NCBI RefSeq assembly: GCF_015471405.1
Contig: NZ_BLVZ01000014.1
Location: 124,001-188,000, forward strand
Origin: Pseudomonas cichorii
GTDB taxonomy: Bacteria > Pseudomonadota > Gammaproteobacteria > Pseudomonadales > Pseudomonadaceae
Reading direction: 5' to 3'
Length of the DNA stretch: 64,000 bases
Position numbers and translations under genes: made by a program. Positions 17,250 to 26,025 of the stretch are shown here, in pieces. The notes under the pieces were generated by a model. It was given only the letters and a program-made list of their open reading frames with translations, searched no databases and was not told where the DNA came from. Position 1 is the first letter of the stretch; each line of letters begins with the position of its first letter.

Positions 17250-17834
17250 ATGAGCAATGATCACGATCCGCTACGCCGCACGGTAGTCGCCGCACTCGCC
17301 AGTGCGCCACTGCTGGCACTGGCCGGCACGCCAGCCAATAGCGAGCAGCCTCGCTCAGGGTCTCGCACTCTGGTGGCGTATTTTTCCCGATCCGGAAATA
17401 CCCGCGTCGTCGCCGGGCTCATCCAGCGCAGCCTGCATGCAGACCTTTTCGAGATTCGCCCGGCCAGGCCCTACCCCGAGGATTATCTTGAGACGGTGGA
17501 ACAGGCACGCCAGGAACGCGATAGCGGTTTCGAGCCAGCGCTGGAAAGCAAGGTTCAGGACATTGCCGATTACGACACGCTGTTCCTCGGTTTTCCGATC
17601 TGGGGTGAAACCACGCCTCCCGTTGTGCGCTCGTTTCTGTCGGCCCACGACCTGGCCGGTAAAACCCTTGTCCCCTTCACCACCCATGGCGGCTACGGGC
17701 TCGGCAACAGCCGTTCCGTTCTCGAAAGCCATGCGCCCAAAGCCAGGATAGTCGATGGCTTCGTGATGGAGGGCGAGCAGGAACGCAAGACCATGGAGCG
17801 CGTGAACGAGTGGTTGAGTGAATCAGGTCGTTAA
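17250..17834 (+). CDS. Exported flavodoxin
   Basis: The 194-residue protein is a flavodoxin-fold FMN protein. The phosphate loop is YFSRSGNTRVVAGLI, and further FMN contacts are FLGFPIWGETTPPVV and PFTTHGGYGLGNS. Unlike cytosolic flavodoxins it starts with LRRTVVAALASAPLLALAG, a twin-arginine-like signal, so export of the folded flavoprotein is likely. It begins 11 bases after the aldo/keto reductase gene. A partner role with that reductase or with quinone-type substrates is plausible but unproven. Confidence 0.85.
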   Translation: MSNDHDPLRRTVVAALASAPLLALAGTPANSEQPRSGSRTLVAYFSRSGNTRVVAGLIQRSLHADLFEIRPARPYPEDYLETVEQARQERDSGFEPALESKVQDIADYDTLFLGFPIWGETTPPVVRSFLSAHDLAGKTLVPFTTHGGYGLGNSRSVLESHAPKARIVDGFVMEGEQERKTMERVNEWLSESGR

Positions 17835-17865
17835 TACAGGCAATTGCTGTTTCGAGAGATGACAT

Positions 17866-18948
17866 ATGAATGCTGGAAAAAACCTGTTGGGCATCGCCCT
17901 GCTGAGCGTGCTTGCCGCCTGTGCAACTCATCCCGATGACTCAAGCAGCGTTACTGCTCCCTTGCTGATTCAGGAACAAGGCAGCTTCGCCGCTGGCGGA
18001 ACCATGGCCACGGCACCCGGCACGTTCAACCCGCACAAGCCCATGGCACCCGATGGCCAGACCTATCACGGCGACCATGCGTACGCCTTCTATCAGATTC
18101 CGGTCAATGCCCGAAAACTGCCCATCGTCATGTGGCACGGCGCGGGTCAGTTTTCCAAGACCTGGGAAACCACCGCTGATGGCCGTGAAGGTTTTCAGAA
18201 TATCTTTCTGCGGCGCCAGTTCGGCGTGTATCTGATCGACCAGCCGCGTCGGGGTGATGCCGGGCGCAGCATGGTGGAGGCGACGATCAAGCCTGTGCCG
18301 GACGAACAGCTCTGGTTCAACCAGTTCCGTATCGGCCTGTGGCCTGACTATTTCAAAGGCGTGCAGGTTGCCCGGGATGCGCAGACGCGCGACCAGTTTT
18401 TCCGTGCGATGACACCCAATACCGGGCCGTTCGACATGAACGTGGTTTCCGATGGCGTGTCGGCAGTGTTCAACAGGGTTGGCCCCGGCATCCTGTTCAC
18501 CCACTCGCAGGGTGGCGGGCCAGGCTGGCTGACGGCGATCAAGAACAACAAGGTCAAGGCAATTGTGGCCTTCGAGCCTGGCAGCAGTTTTGTCTTCCCG
18601 GAAGGTGAAGTGCCAGCGCCGATCCCCAGCGCGTTCGACACCGTGCAAGGCGCAGCGGTGCCGATGGAACAGTTCATGGCACTCACGCGCATTCCGATCC
18701 TTGTGCTGTACGGCGACAACATCCCGGAACAGGCCGTCGACCTTCCCGCTCAGGACAGTTGGCGTGCCCGACTCGCGATGGCTCGCGCATGGCGTGACGC
18801 CGTCAACAGGCATGGCGGTGATGTGAGGCTGATCCATCTGCCGCAGATAGGTATCAAGGGAAATACCCACTTCCCCATGTCGGACTTGAACAACGTCGAG
18901 ATCGCGGACCTGGTGTCCGGATTTCTCACCGAAAAACACCTGGACTGA
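17866..18948 (+). CDS. Lipoprotein alpha/beta-hydrolase
   Basis: The 360-residue protein has a lipobox (LLSVLAAC) and an alpha/beta-hydrolase fold. The oxyanion strand is IVMWHGAGQFSKTWE, the nucleophile elbow THSQGGG carries Ser, and the C-terminal catalytic His is in KGNTHFPMSDLNN. YGDNIPE supplies the likely acid region. The architecture matches secreted esterases annotated as 'alpha/beta fold hydrolase' in Pseudomonas. It is third in the run after the flavodoxin and is expected to be periplasmic or outer-membrane-anchored. Substrate is unknown. Confidence 0.85.
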   Translation: MNAGKNLLGIALLSVLAACATHPDDSSSVTAPLLIQEQGSFAAGGTMATAPGTFNPHKPMAPDGQTYHGDHAYAFYQIPVNARKLPIVMWHGAGQFSKTWETTADGREGFQNIFLRRQFGVYLIDQPRRGDAGRSMVEATIKPVPDEQLWFNQFRIGLWPDYFKGVQVARDAQTRDQFFRAMTPNTGPFDMNVVSDGVSAVFNRVGPGILFTHSQGGGPGWLTAIKNNKVKAIVAFEPGSSFVFPEGEVPAPIPSAFDTVQGAAVPMEQFMALTRIPILVLYGDNIPEQAVDLPAQDSWRARLAMARAWRDAVNRHGGDVRLIHLPQIGIKGNTHFPMSDLNNVEIADLVSGFLTEKHLD

Positions 18949-18981
18949 TACCCACTCTTTTTAATCCTCAGGAGATTTCAT

Positions 18982-20037
18982 ATGCGAAACACCCTTTTGA
19001 AAGCGTCGCTCATGGCGGCAATGGTCGGAATCTCTGCCGGTGAAGTCGGGGCCGCGGACTACAAAAAGAATCCCTTCACTCTGGTCTACGACGGGGCGAT
19101 TGCGAAGAATGAACCTGGCAAGGTGAATATCCACGCGGTCACCTACAAGCTCAATGACCTGGACATCGCTGCCAACGTTTATACCCCAGCCAATTACGAC
19201 CCGAAGAAAACCTACCCCACGGTGGTCGTGGCGCACCCGAACGGCGGAGTGAAAGAGCAAGTGGCAGGCCTTTATGCCCAACGCCTGGCAGAACAGGGCT
19301 ACATCACGATTACTGCCGATGCGGCGTATCAAGGCGCCAGCGCAGGACAACCGCGCAGTGTCGACAAGCCCGCCAATCGCATCGAAGACATCCATGGCAT
19401 GGCCGACTTCATCACTCAATATGCCGGGGTCGACGGGAAACGCCTGGGCCTGCTCGGCATCTGTGGCGGTGGCGGGTATTCCCTGGCGGCGGCTGAAACG
19501 GACAAGCGCTTCAAATCGGTGGCGACGGTCAGCATGTTCAACTCCGGGCGGGTTCGCCGCAATGGTTACGCCGACTCGCAACTGAGCACCATCCAGCCTC
19601 GTCTGCAACAAGCTTCGGCTGCCCGTGCTCAGGAAGCCGCTGGTGGGGCAGTGCTTTATTCAGGGGATGCCAACCTGACGGACGAGCAGATCGCCAAATT
19701 GCCATTCGACCTGTATCGCCAGGGCTACGAGTACTACTGGAAGACCCACGCGCATCCCAACTCGACCTTCAAGTACACCACCAGCAGCTTGCTCGACCTG
19801 ATGCGTTTCGACGCCACCCACCAGATCGAGCTGATCGAACAGCCGCTGCTGATGATCGCGGGCAGCAAGGCCGATAGCCTGTACATGACCGAAGATGCCT
19901 TTGCCAAAGCCACCGGCACCCAAGAAAAGGAGCTGTTCAAGATCGAGGGGGCGACCCATATCGAAACCTACTGGGTGCCCAAATATGTCGAGGCAGCCGT
20001 CGGCAAGCTGACCGGGTTTTATGCAAGAACGCTGTAA
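18982..20037 (+). CDS. Exported dienelactone-hydrolase-like protein with Cys nucleophile
   Basis: The 351-residue protein has a signal peptide (ASLMAAMVGISAGEVGAA) and an alpha/beta-hydrolase fold: YPTVVVAHPNGGVKEQVAGLYAQRLAEQGY, then elbow LGICGGGGYS and C-terminal GATHIETYW. The nucleophile position holds Cys (GICGGG), as in dienelactone hydrolases (GYCFGG type), rather than Ser. The acid is probably in AGSKADSLY. It lies 33 bases after the previous hydrolase gene with an AGGAG site. Two consecutive exported hydrolases with different nucleophiles in one operon suggest sequential processing of a substrate, which is an inference. Confidence 0.85.
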   Translation: MRNTLLKASLMAAMVGISAGEVGAADYKKNPFTLVYDGAIAKNEPGKVNIHAVTYKLNDLDIAANVYTPANYDPKKTYPTVVVAHPNGGVKEQVAGLYAQRLAEQGYITITADAAYQGASAGQPRSVDKPANRIEDIHGMADFITQYAGVDGKRLGLLGICGGGGYSLAAAETDKRFKSVATVSMFNSGRVRRNGYADSQLSTIQPRLQQASAARAQEAAGGAVLYSGDANLTDEQIAKLPFDLYRQGYEYYWKTHAHPNSTFKYTTSSLLDLMRFDATHQIELIEQPLLMIAGSKADSLYMTEDAFAKATGTQEKELFKIEGATHIETYWVPKYVEAAVGKLTGFYARTL

Positions 20038-20076
20038 TTGGCAGATTTTGCTACCGTCAAATAATCCTGTGCCCTC

Positions 20077-20985
20077 ATGAGCCTCTCATCAATGTCCCGA
20101 GCCAGCCTCAACGACCTCCAGGCCTTCGTGGTCATTGCCCGCGAGGGCAGCTTTACCCGCGCCGCCGCACAACTGGGCGTTTCGCAGTCCGCTCTGAGCC
20201 ACACCATGCGCGCCCTTGAGGCGCGCCTCGGCGTTCGATTGTTGACCCGGACCACACGCAGCGTGTCACCCACCGAGGCAGGTCAGCGGCTGTATCTCAC
20301 CATGGCGCCGCGGTTCGAGGAAATTGAACTGGAGCTGGCAGCCGTCAGTGAGTTTCGGGACACTCCGGCGGGCAACGTGCGGATTTCAGCCTCGGAACAT
20401 GCAGCGAACAACATCCTGTGGCCCAAGCTGTTGAAGGTGCTTCCCGATTATCCGGACATCAAGGTCGAGATCACCGTCGACTACGCCCTCTCCGACATTG
20501 TCGCCCAGCGCTTCGACGCGGGAGTACGCCTGGGCAATCAAGTCGCCAAAGACATGATTGCCGTTCCGATAGGCCCTCCGTTACGCATGGCGGTAGTGGG
20601 CTCCCCGGACTACTTCAAGCAGCGTTCACTGCCGAAAGTGCCCGGCGACCTCGCTGCCCATAACTGCATCAATCTGCGCCTGCCGACTTATGGAAGCCTG
20701 CTGCAATGGGACTTTGAAAAGGATGGCCAAGAGCTGAAAGCCCGTGTCGAGGGACAATGGACGTTCAACAGCAGCATGCCGATCCTGCGCGCGGCCCTTG
20801 CGGGTTGCGGGCTGGGCTTTCTGCCTGAAGATATGGTCTTGCAGGCGATTGCCGAGCAAAACCTTGTACGGGTACTGGAAGACTGGTGCCAGCCCTTTGC
20901 CGGTTATCACCTCTACTACGCCAACCGCCGCGAGCACTCGTCGGCTTTTGGCGTAGTGGTTGATGCGCTGCGTTATCAGCGCTGA
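20077..20985 (+). CDS. LysR-family regulator
   Basis: The 302-residue LysR-type protein has a canonical N-terminal winged helix-turn-helix (LNDLQAFVVIAREGSFTRAAAQLGVSQSALSHTMRALEARLGVRLLTRTTRSVSPTEAG) and a periplasmic-binding-like effector domain. It is last in the same-strand run from the aldo/keto reductase, so here the regulator is downstream of and collinear with its presumed targets rather than divergent. It converges on trmK with a ten-base overlap. The inducer is unknown. Confidence 0.9.
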   Translation: MSLSSMSRASLNDLQAFVVIAREGSFTRAAAQLGVSQSALSHTMRALEARLGVRLLTRTTRSVSPTEAGQRLYLTMAPRFEEIELELAAVSEFRDTPAGNVRISASEHAANNILWPKLLKVLPDYPDIKVEITVDYALSDIVAQRFDAGVRLGNQVAKDMIAVPIGPPLRMAVVGSPDYFKQRSLPKVPGDLAAHNCINLRLPTYGSLLQWDFEKDGQELKARVEGQWTFNSSMPILRAALAGCGLGFLPEDMVLQAIAEQNLVRVLEDWCQPFAGYHLYYANRREHSSAFGVVVDALRYQR

Positions 20986-21680
20986 GAACCCAGCATCTCG
21001 GTGATCCAGCGAATCTGCCGAGTGAGTTCCTGCAGCTTTTCCTCGGGCACGGCCTGCCGTGCCTGGGCAAAGCTGGTCAGGGTCTTTTGCCTCTTGTGCA
21101 GCAAGCGCTGCCACTTGAGCATGAAGGCCGGGCTGCGTGTCTGCATCTGCAACGGGCCGAAAAACAGTTCTTCAGCGCTGTACATCACCGGCCCGGAACG
21201 CTCGGCGACGATGATTTCGTAGTCGAAGCGGTTTTCTCGCAACACTTCTTCGCTGAGGATGCGGTAGCCATTTTCCATCAGCCATTGGCGCAGCGGTTGC
21301 TCGCCGCCGTTGGGTTGCAGGATCAGGCGTTCCTGGCCGCTCAGATTCGTCTTGCCGCTGTCGAGGATGTCGCGAATCGTCTCGCCCCCCATGCCGCACA
21401 AGCTGATCGCCGTGATCCCGTCTCCCGGCTCGATTGCCGCCAGCCCATTGGCCTGACGCACGGTAATCAAGTGCTCCAGATCGTTCTCGCGCACAGTACG
21501 TTGCGCCGCATGAAACGGTGTCAACGCCACCTCGCCAGCCACTGCCGCAACAATGGCACCACGGTGCATCAAGGCCACTGGCAGGTAAGCGTGATCCGAA
21601 CCGATATCGGCCAGACGCGCACCTGCTGGTACATGCGCAGCTACACGCTCCAGGCGCATGGACAATGTCTGTTCGTTCAA
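20976..21680 (-). CDS. trmK: tRNA (adenine(22)-N1)-methyltransferase
   Basis: This class I SAM-dependent methyltransferase is related to Bacillus TrmK, which methylates A22 of some tRNAs. Motif I is ARLADIGSDHAYLPVALM, the acidic motif follows, and the family block ITAISLCGMGGETIRDIL with ILQPNGGEQPLRQWLMENGY is intact. The start is set at a TTG (21680), giving the N-terminus (M)NEQTLSMRLERV expected for Pseudomonas homologues. The open frame extends to 21899, but that extension is not family-like. The stretch 21681-21971 upstream contains no recognised gene. Confidence 0.85.
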   Translation of the reverse strand: MNEQTLSMRLERVAAHVPAGARLADIGSDHAYLPVALMHRGAIVAAVAGEVALTPFHAAQRTVRENDLEHLITVRQANGLAAIEPGDGITAISLCGMGGETIRDILDSGKTNLSGQERLILQPNGGEQPLRQWLMENGYRILSEEVLRENRFDYEIIVAERSGPVMYSAEELFFGPLQMQTRSPAFMLKWQRLLHKRQKTLTSFAQARQAVPEEKLQELTRQIRWITEMLGSQR

Positions 21681-21971
21681 CTGCCGCCCCTTTCGCCACA
21701 AACGTTCGGCACCCTTGGCCGATCGGGGCGGGATTCTGTCGAGTAATGGCGGGTATTTCAATCCCGGAAAATCGATATAAGCCAAAGAGCGTGAAAGATG
21801 ATTCAGTTCCTGAAAGAACAACGCACTAAAGAAGAGCTGAAAAACAAATAAGCGGGCACAACTGATCGTCGAGACATGAATCGGAAAAACCGAATACATA
21901 TCACTATTCCCACCAACTGTAGAACAGCTCTTCGATAGACGTTAAGCGCGGGTGTTACTTTCTAGTTCACA

Positions 21972-22721
21972 TCAAGCCTGGCTGATCGGCATGATGAGCA
22001 ATTCAGCAATATTGACGTGCGCAGGTGCCGAGATGGCATATAACACGGTATCAGCAATATCCGAAGGGGACAGAAACTTAACATGAGCAGAGAAGCCTGC
22101 CATCATTTGCGAATATTCTTCGCTGGTCGTGTGCTGCGAAAGTTCTGTTGTCGTCGCACCCGGTTGAATACTCGTTACCCGAATGTTGTGCTTCTGGCCA
22201 ACTTCCATGCGCAGCCCATCAGTAAAGGCGTTGACCGCGAACTTGGTGGCCGAATAGACTGAAAAGCCCGGGCCAAGCACTTTTCTGCCGGCCACTGACG
22301 ATGTATTGATGATATGCCCCGAGTTCTGCTTGATCATCTGCGGAAGAACAGCCGCAGACAAATTCAATACGCCTTTGACGTTGACATCGACCATGCGCTC
22401 CCACTCATCGGTTTTGAATTCGTCAACACTCGACAGCGGCATCAACCCTGCGTTGTTAAATGAAACATCCAGGCTGCCATAAGTATCGATGAGTTTTTTA
22501 ACTCCGGCTTCTACGGAAGCCTTGTCGACAACATCCATCTCCAGAACAAGCGCCTGCCCGCCAAGTTGCTCGATCTCGGCCTTCAAAACTTCCAGTCGAT
22601 CCGTACGACGAGCTGCAATACCCACTTTCAATCCAGCGAGAGCGAGCTTTTTAGCTGTGGCTTCGCCAATACCGCTTGATGCTCCGGTGATCAGAGCGAC
22701 TTGTTCATTTAACGGCTTCAT
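21972..22721 (-). CDS. Short-chain dehydrogenase/reductase
   Basis: The 249-residue classical SDR has the NAD(P) motif TGASSGIG, the NNAG motif (FNNAGLMPL), the active-site Ser in INTSSVAG and YxxxK (YSATK). The Arg pair after the second strand (AARRTDRLE) suggests NADPH preference. It is divergent from an HxlR repressor gene that very likely controls it. Such HxlR-SDR pairs often respond to quinones or aldehydes. Substrate is unassigned. Confidence 0.92.
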   Translation of the reverse strand: MKPLNEQVALITGASSGIGEATAKKLALAGLKVGIAARRTDRLEVLKAEIEQLGGQALVLEMDVVDKASVEAGVKKLIDTYGSLDVSFNNAGLMPLSSVDEFKTDEWERMVDVNVKGVLNLSAAVLPQMIKQNSGHIINTSSVAGRKVLGPGFSVYSATKFAVNAFTDGLRMEVGQKHNIRVTSIQPGATTTELSQHTTSEEYSQMMAGFSAHVKFLSPSDIADTVLYAISAPAHVNIAELLIMPISQA

Positions 22722-22793
22722 GATGCATCCTTCTTGCTCATCCTGAAGATTGAGGATGAGATTATGGGTTGAGCGATCATGATATACATTGGA

Positions 22794-22828
22794 TACTAGG
22801 TTTCAATTACGCACTTGAAAGGTACTAG
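22794..22828. promoter_or_regulatory. Operator-like repeat in SDR/HxlR intergenic region
   Basis: The 109-base divergent region holds TACTAG at 22794-22799 and again at 22823-22828. Between them lies the inverted pair TTTCA (22801-22805) and TGAAA (22816-22820), just before the hxlR-type start codon. Symmetric sites in this position fit HxlR dimer binding and autoregulation. This comes from symmetry only. Confidence 0.4.
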
Positions 22829-22830
22829 AT

Positions 22831-23202
22831 ATGCTCGACGATACTGGAACGGAGTGCTGCTCCCCCGAAAGGCTGGAGCAGACCCGCGCTGTGCTGGATC
22901 AGATCGCCAATAAGTGGTCGATCATGATTCTGACCCGACTGGGTGACGGCCCGGTCCGGTTCAATGAATTACAACGACTGCTGGGGACCGTTACTCAGAA
23001 GTCACTCACCGAAGCACTCCGGCGACTTGAACGCTACAGGTTGATCAGCAGACAAGTGATTTCCTCGTCTCCGGTTGCTGTTCAATATGAAGTCACCGAC
23101 CTTGGACGAACGCTTGAAGTCCCTGTTTCGGCTTTGGTGCGCTGGGCAGAGCAGCATGCAGCGGAGATGATGCAGGATCAGATTGAAAACAAATCAACCT
23201 GA
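22831..23202 (+). CDS. HxlR-family transcriptional regulator
   Basis: The 123-residue HxlR-type protein is one winged helix with flanking dimer helices: NKWSIMILTRLGDGPVRFNELQRLLGTVTQKSLTEALRRLERYRLISRQV, then YEVTDLGRTLEVPVSALVRWAEQH. It has an N-terminal Cys pair (TECCSPERLEQ); some family members sense quinones or aldehydes through such Cys residues. The divergent SDR is the likely target. The start follows GAAAGG with eight-base spacing. Confidence 0.9.
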   Translation: MLDDTGTECCSPERLEQTRAVLDQIANKWSIMILTRLGDGPVRFNELQRLLGTVTQKSLTEALRRLERYRLISRQVISSSPVAVQYEVTDLGRTLEVPVSALVRWAEQHAAEMMQDQIENKST

Positions 23203-23266
23203 AAGGCCCCCTGGCACCGAGCGATGGCTTTTTTACCGAAACGCCCAGTTGCTCAGGCTGCGCCGA

Positions 23267-24403
23267 TCAGCGTCGCCCGCTCCGGGTGCTCACATCGACC
23301 CACACAGCCAGCACCAGAATGCTGCCCTTGACGATCATCTGCCAGTAGCTGTCCACGTCGAGCATGGACATGCCGTTGTCCAGGCTGGTGATGACCAGTG
23401 CTCCGAGCAAAGCGCCATAAACCGTGCCGGAGCCGCCGCGCATGGAGGTGCCGCCGATGAAGCAGGCGGCAATGGCGTCGAGTTCGCCCATGCTGCCGGC
23501 CGAGGGCGAGCCTGCGGCCAGGCGTGCGGTGTTGACCATACCGGCGAGCGCACACATCACGCCCATGATGCCGAAGATCCACAGCTTTACGGCCTGCACA
23601 TTGATACCCGACAGCCGCGTGGCCTCCATATTGCTGCCCACTGAATAGACACGGCGTCCGAAGACAGTCTGGCTGGTCACGTAGCTGAACACACCTAGCA
23701 GAATCAGCAACAACAGCACCGGCACGGGGATACCGTCGTAGCTGTTGAGGGTATGGACAAAACCGGCCAGCACCGCGCCGATCAACACCACGCGCAGGAT
23801 GTCGCGCACCAGCGAATGCGCCGCCAGCCCATGGAGAGCGCGATTGCGACGCTGCTTCCAGGTCAGGAACAGCGTCAGCGCAAACAGCACAACGCCCAGG
23901 CCTGTACCGACCGAATGCGGCAGATAGCCCTGTCCCACGTAAACAAGCTCAGACGATACCGGGGCGATGGTGGTGCCGCCGGTAATCCCCAGCAAGATAC
24001 CGCGAAACGCCAGCATGCCGCCCAGCCCGACAATGAATGACGGGATGCGCAGGTAAGCGGTCATGTAACCGTTGGCGATGCCGATCATCAGCCCGCACAG
24101 GACGACAATGCTCAGGTTCGCCAGCAGCGGTACGTGATAGATCACATCGAGAATCGCCGCCAGGCCCCCGAGCAGGCCCAGCAATGAACCAACCGACAGA
24201 TCGATCTCGCCACTGATGATGACCAACACCATGCCGCAGGCCAGAATCCCGGTGATGGACATCTGGCGCAACAGGTTGGAGAGGTTGCGCGGGGTCAGGA
24301 AGCCGCCCTCGGTCTGCCAACTGAAGAACAGCCAGATAATCGCCACGGCGATGACCAGTGCGAGCATTTTGTAGCGGGTGAAAAGCTGTTTGACCTGGTT
24401 CAT
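23267..24403 (-). CDS. xylH: D-xylose ABC transporter permease XylH
   Basis: The 378-residue BPD_transp_2-type permease has about ten hydrophobic helices. Conserved parts are GILACGMVLVIISGEIDLSVGSLLGLLGG and GELDAIAACFIGGTSMRGGSGTVYGALLGALVITSLDNGMSML. It forms the membrane channel for xylose with XylG and XylF. Its ATG follows the xylG stop immediately, so translation is coupled. It is last gene of xylAFGH. Confidence 0.95.
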   Translation of the reverse strand: MNQVKQLFTRYKMLALVIAVAIIWLFFSWQTEGGFLTPRNLSNLLRQMSITGILACGMVLVIISGEIDLSVGSLLGLLGGLAAILDVIYHVPLLANLSIVVLCGLMIGIANGYMTAYLRIPSFIVGLGGMLAFRGILLGITGGTTIAPVSSELVYVGQGYLPHSVGTGLGVVLFALTLFLTWKQRRNRALHGLAAHSLVRDILRVVLIGAVLAGFVHTLNSYDGIPVPVLLLLILLGVFSYVTSQTVFGRRVYSVGSNMEATRLSGINVQAVKLWIFGIMGVMCALAGMVNTARLAAGSPSAGSMGELDAIAACFIGGTSMRGGSGTVYGALLGALVITSLDNGMSMLDVDSYWQMIVKGSILVLAVWVDVSTRSGRR

Positions 24404-25960
24404 CTAGGCGGACTTCCGATCATTATTGTTATGGCCAGCAGCCTGGCTGAGCGCGGCGGCAAGCACTTGCTCCTGAGTGAGTTCGTGATTGATGAAGTCA
24501 CCGCGCAACTGACCTTCGCCGATCACCAGCACCCGGTCCGAGACGCCGAGCACTTCGGCCAGCTCCGAGGACACCATGATGATCGACACGCCTTCGGCCG
24601 CCAGTGCGCCCATCAACTTGTAGATTTCATACTTGGCGCCAACGTCCACGCCACGGGTAGGCTCATCAAGAATCAGGACCCGGGGTTTGGTCAGCAGCAT
24701 CTTTGCCAGCACGGCTTTTTGCTGGTTGCCGCCAGAGAGGCTGGTGATCGGCAGGAACGGGCTCGCGGTCTTGAGGTGCATGCGCGCGATTTCCTGATCG
24801 ATGCCATGCAGCTCGGCTTCAGCATCGATACGGGTCAGCCTGGAGTAGTTCTCCAGTACCGCCAGGGTGATGTTCTGGCCGACACCCAGATCCGGAATGA
24901 TGCCTTGGCGCTTGCGATCTTCGGGGACCATGCACAAACCGGCACGAATGGACTTGAGCGGCGTGCCGGTGTCGACTCGCTGGCCTTCCAGCCAGACTTC
25001 GCCTTCATGACGACCGGGATACGCGCCGAACAGCGCCGAAACCAGCTCCGTGCGACCGGCACCAACCAGCCCGGCGATACCAAGAATTTCACCGCGTTTG
25101 AGGACGAATGAAATGTCGTCGACCCGCTTGCGTTTGGGGGTATCGACGTCGTAACAAGTGATGTGGCGCGCCTCGAAAATCACTTCACCAATGCCATGGG
25201 GTTCGGTGGGATACAAGTTGCTCATTTCCCGCCCGACCATCTGGGTGATGATCCTGGGGATGTCCATGTCCGCCATGTCGGTCGTGGCAATATGTTTGCC
25301 GTCCCGGATCACCGAAATGGTGTCGCACACGGCGGCCACTTCATCGAGTTTGTGGGAGATGTAGACACACGCAACGCCCTTGGCCTTGAGGTCGCGGATG
25401 ATGTCCAGCAGCACCTCGATTTCCGAACGGGTCAGGGCCGAAGACGGCTCATCGAGGATCAGCAGGCGCGCCTGCTTGTTCAACGCCTTGGCGATTTCCA
25501 CCAGTTGCTGGTAGCCACCGCCGTACTGGGAAACCGGTAGCGAGACGTTCATGTCCGGCACTTTCAGCTCACGCATCAGGGCTTCGGCGCGGCGGGTCAT
25601 GGCCGGGTAATTCATGCGCCCGCCAAACAACGTCAGCTCATGGCCCATGAAAATATTTTCGGTCACCGACAGGTCGGGAACCAGGGTCAGTTCCTGATGA
25701 ATGATGACGATGCCGGCGGCTTCGGTTTCGCTGATCGACTGCGCCTTGAGCGGCTGGCCGTCCCAGAGAATTTCACCGTCCCAGGTGCCATGGGGATAGA
25801 CCGCCGACAGCACTTTCATCAGCGTGGATTTACCGGCACCGTTCTCGCCGCACAATCCGACGCACTCCCCCGGCCTGATCTTGATGTCGATGCCATTGAG
25901 GGCTTTGACACCGCCAAAGGTTTTGACGATGCCGTTCATTTGCAGCAGGTAGTCGGACAT
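24404..25960 (-). CDS. xylG: D-xylose ABC transporter ATP-binding protein XylG
   Basis: The 518-residue tandem ATPase is of the sugar (MglA/RbsA/XylG) type. The first half has a complete Walker A (GENGAGKST), a signature region (YGGGYQQLVEIAKAL) and Walker B (RLLILDEPSSAL). The second half has the degenerate GLVGAGRTEL loop with an intact LSGGNQQKAVLAKML and VLILDEPTRGVDVGAKYEIY, as usual for this family. It energises xylose import with XylF and XylH. It lies 65 bases after xylF. Confidence 0.96.
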   Translation of the reverse strand: MSDYLLQMNGIVKTFGGVKALNGIDIKIRPGECVGLCGENGAGKSTLMKVLSAVYPHGTWDGEILWDGQPLKAQSISETEAAGIVIIHQELTLVPDLSVTENIFMGHELTLFGGRMNYPAMTRRAEALMRELKVPDMNVSLPVSQYGGGYQQLVEIAKALNKQARLLILDEPSSALTRSEIEVLLDIIRDLKAKGVACVYISHKLDEVAAVCDTISVIRDGKHIATTDMADMDIPRIITQMVGREMSNLYPTEPHGIGEVIFEARHITCYDVDTPKRKRVDDISFVLKRGEILGIAGLVGAGRTELVSALFGAYPGRHEGEVWLEGQRVDTGTPLKSIRAGLCMVPEDRKRQGIIPDLGVGQNITLAVLENYSRLTRIDAEAELHGIDQEIARMHLKTASPFLPITSLSGGNQQKAVLAKMLLTKPRVLILDEPTRGVDVGAKYEIYKLMGALAAEGVSIIMVSSELAEVLGVSDRVLVIGEGQLRGDFINHELTQEQVLAAALSQAAGHNNNDRKSA

Positions 25961-26025
25961 GGCGAGGGCTCACACAAAGGGTCCACTCCCCGGCAGGGCC
26001 GGGGGTTGTACTCAGGTCAGTCAGA

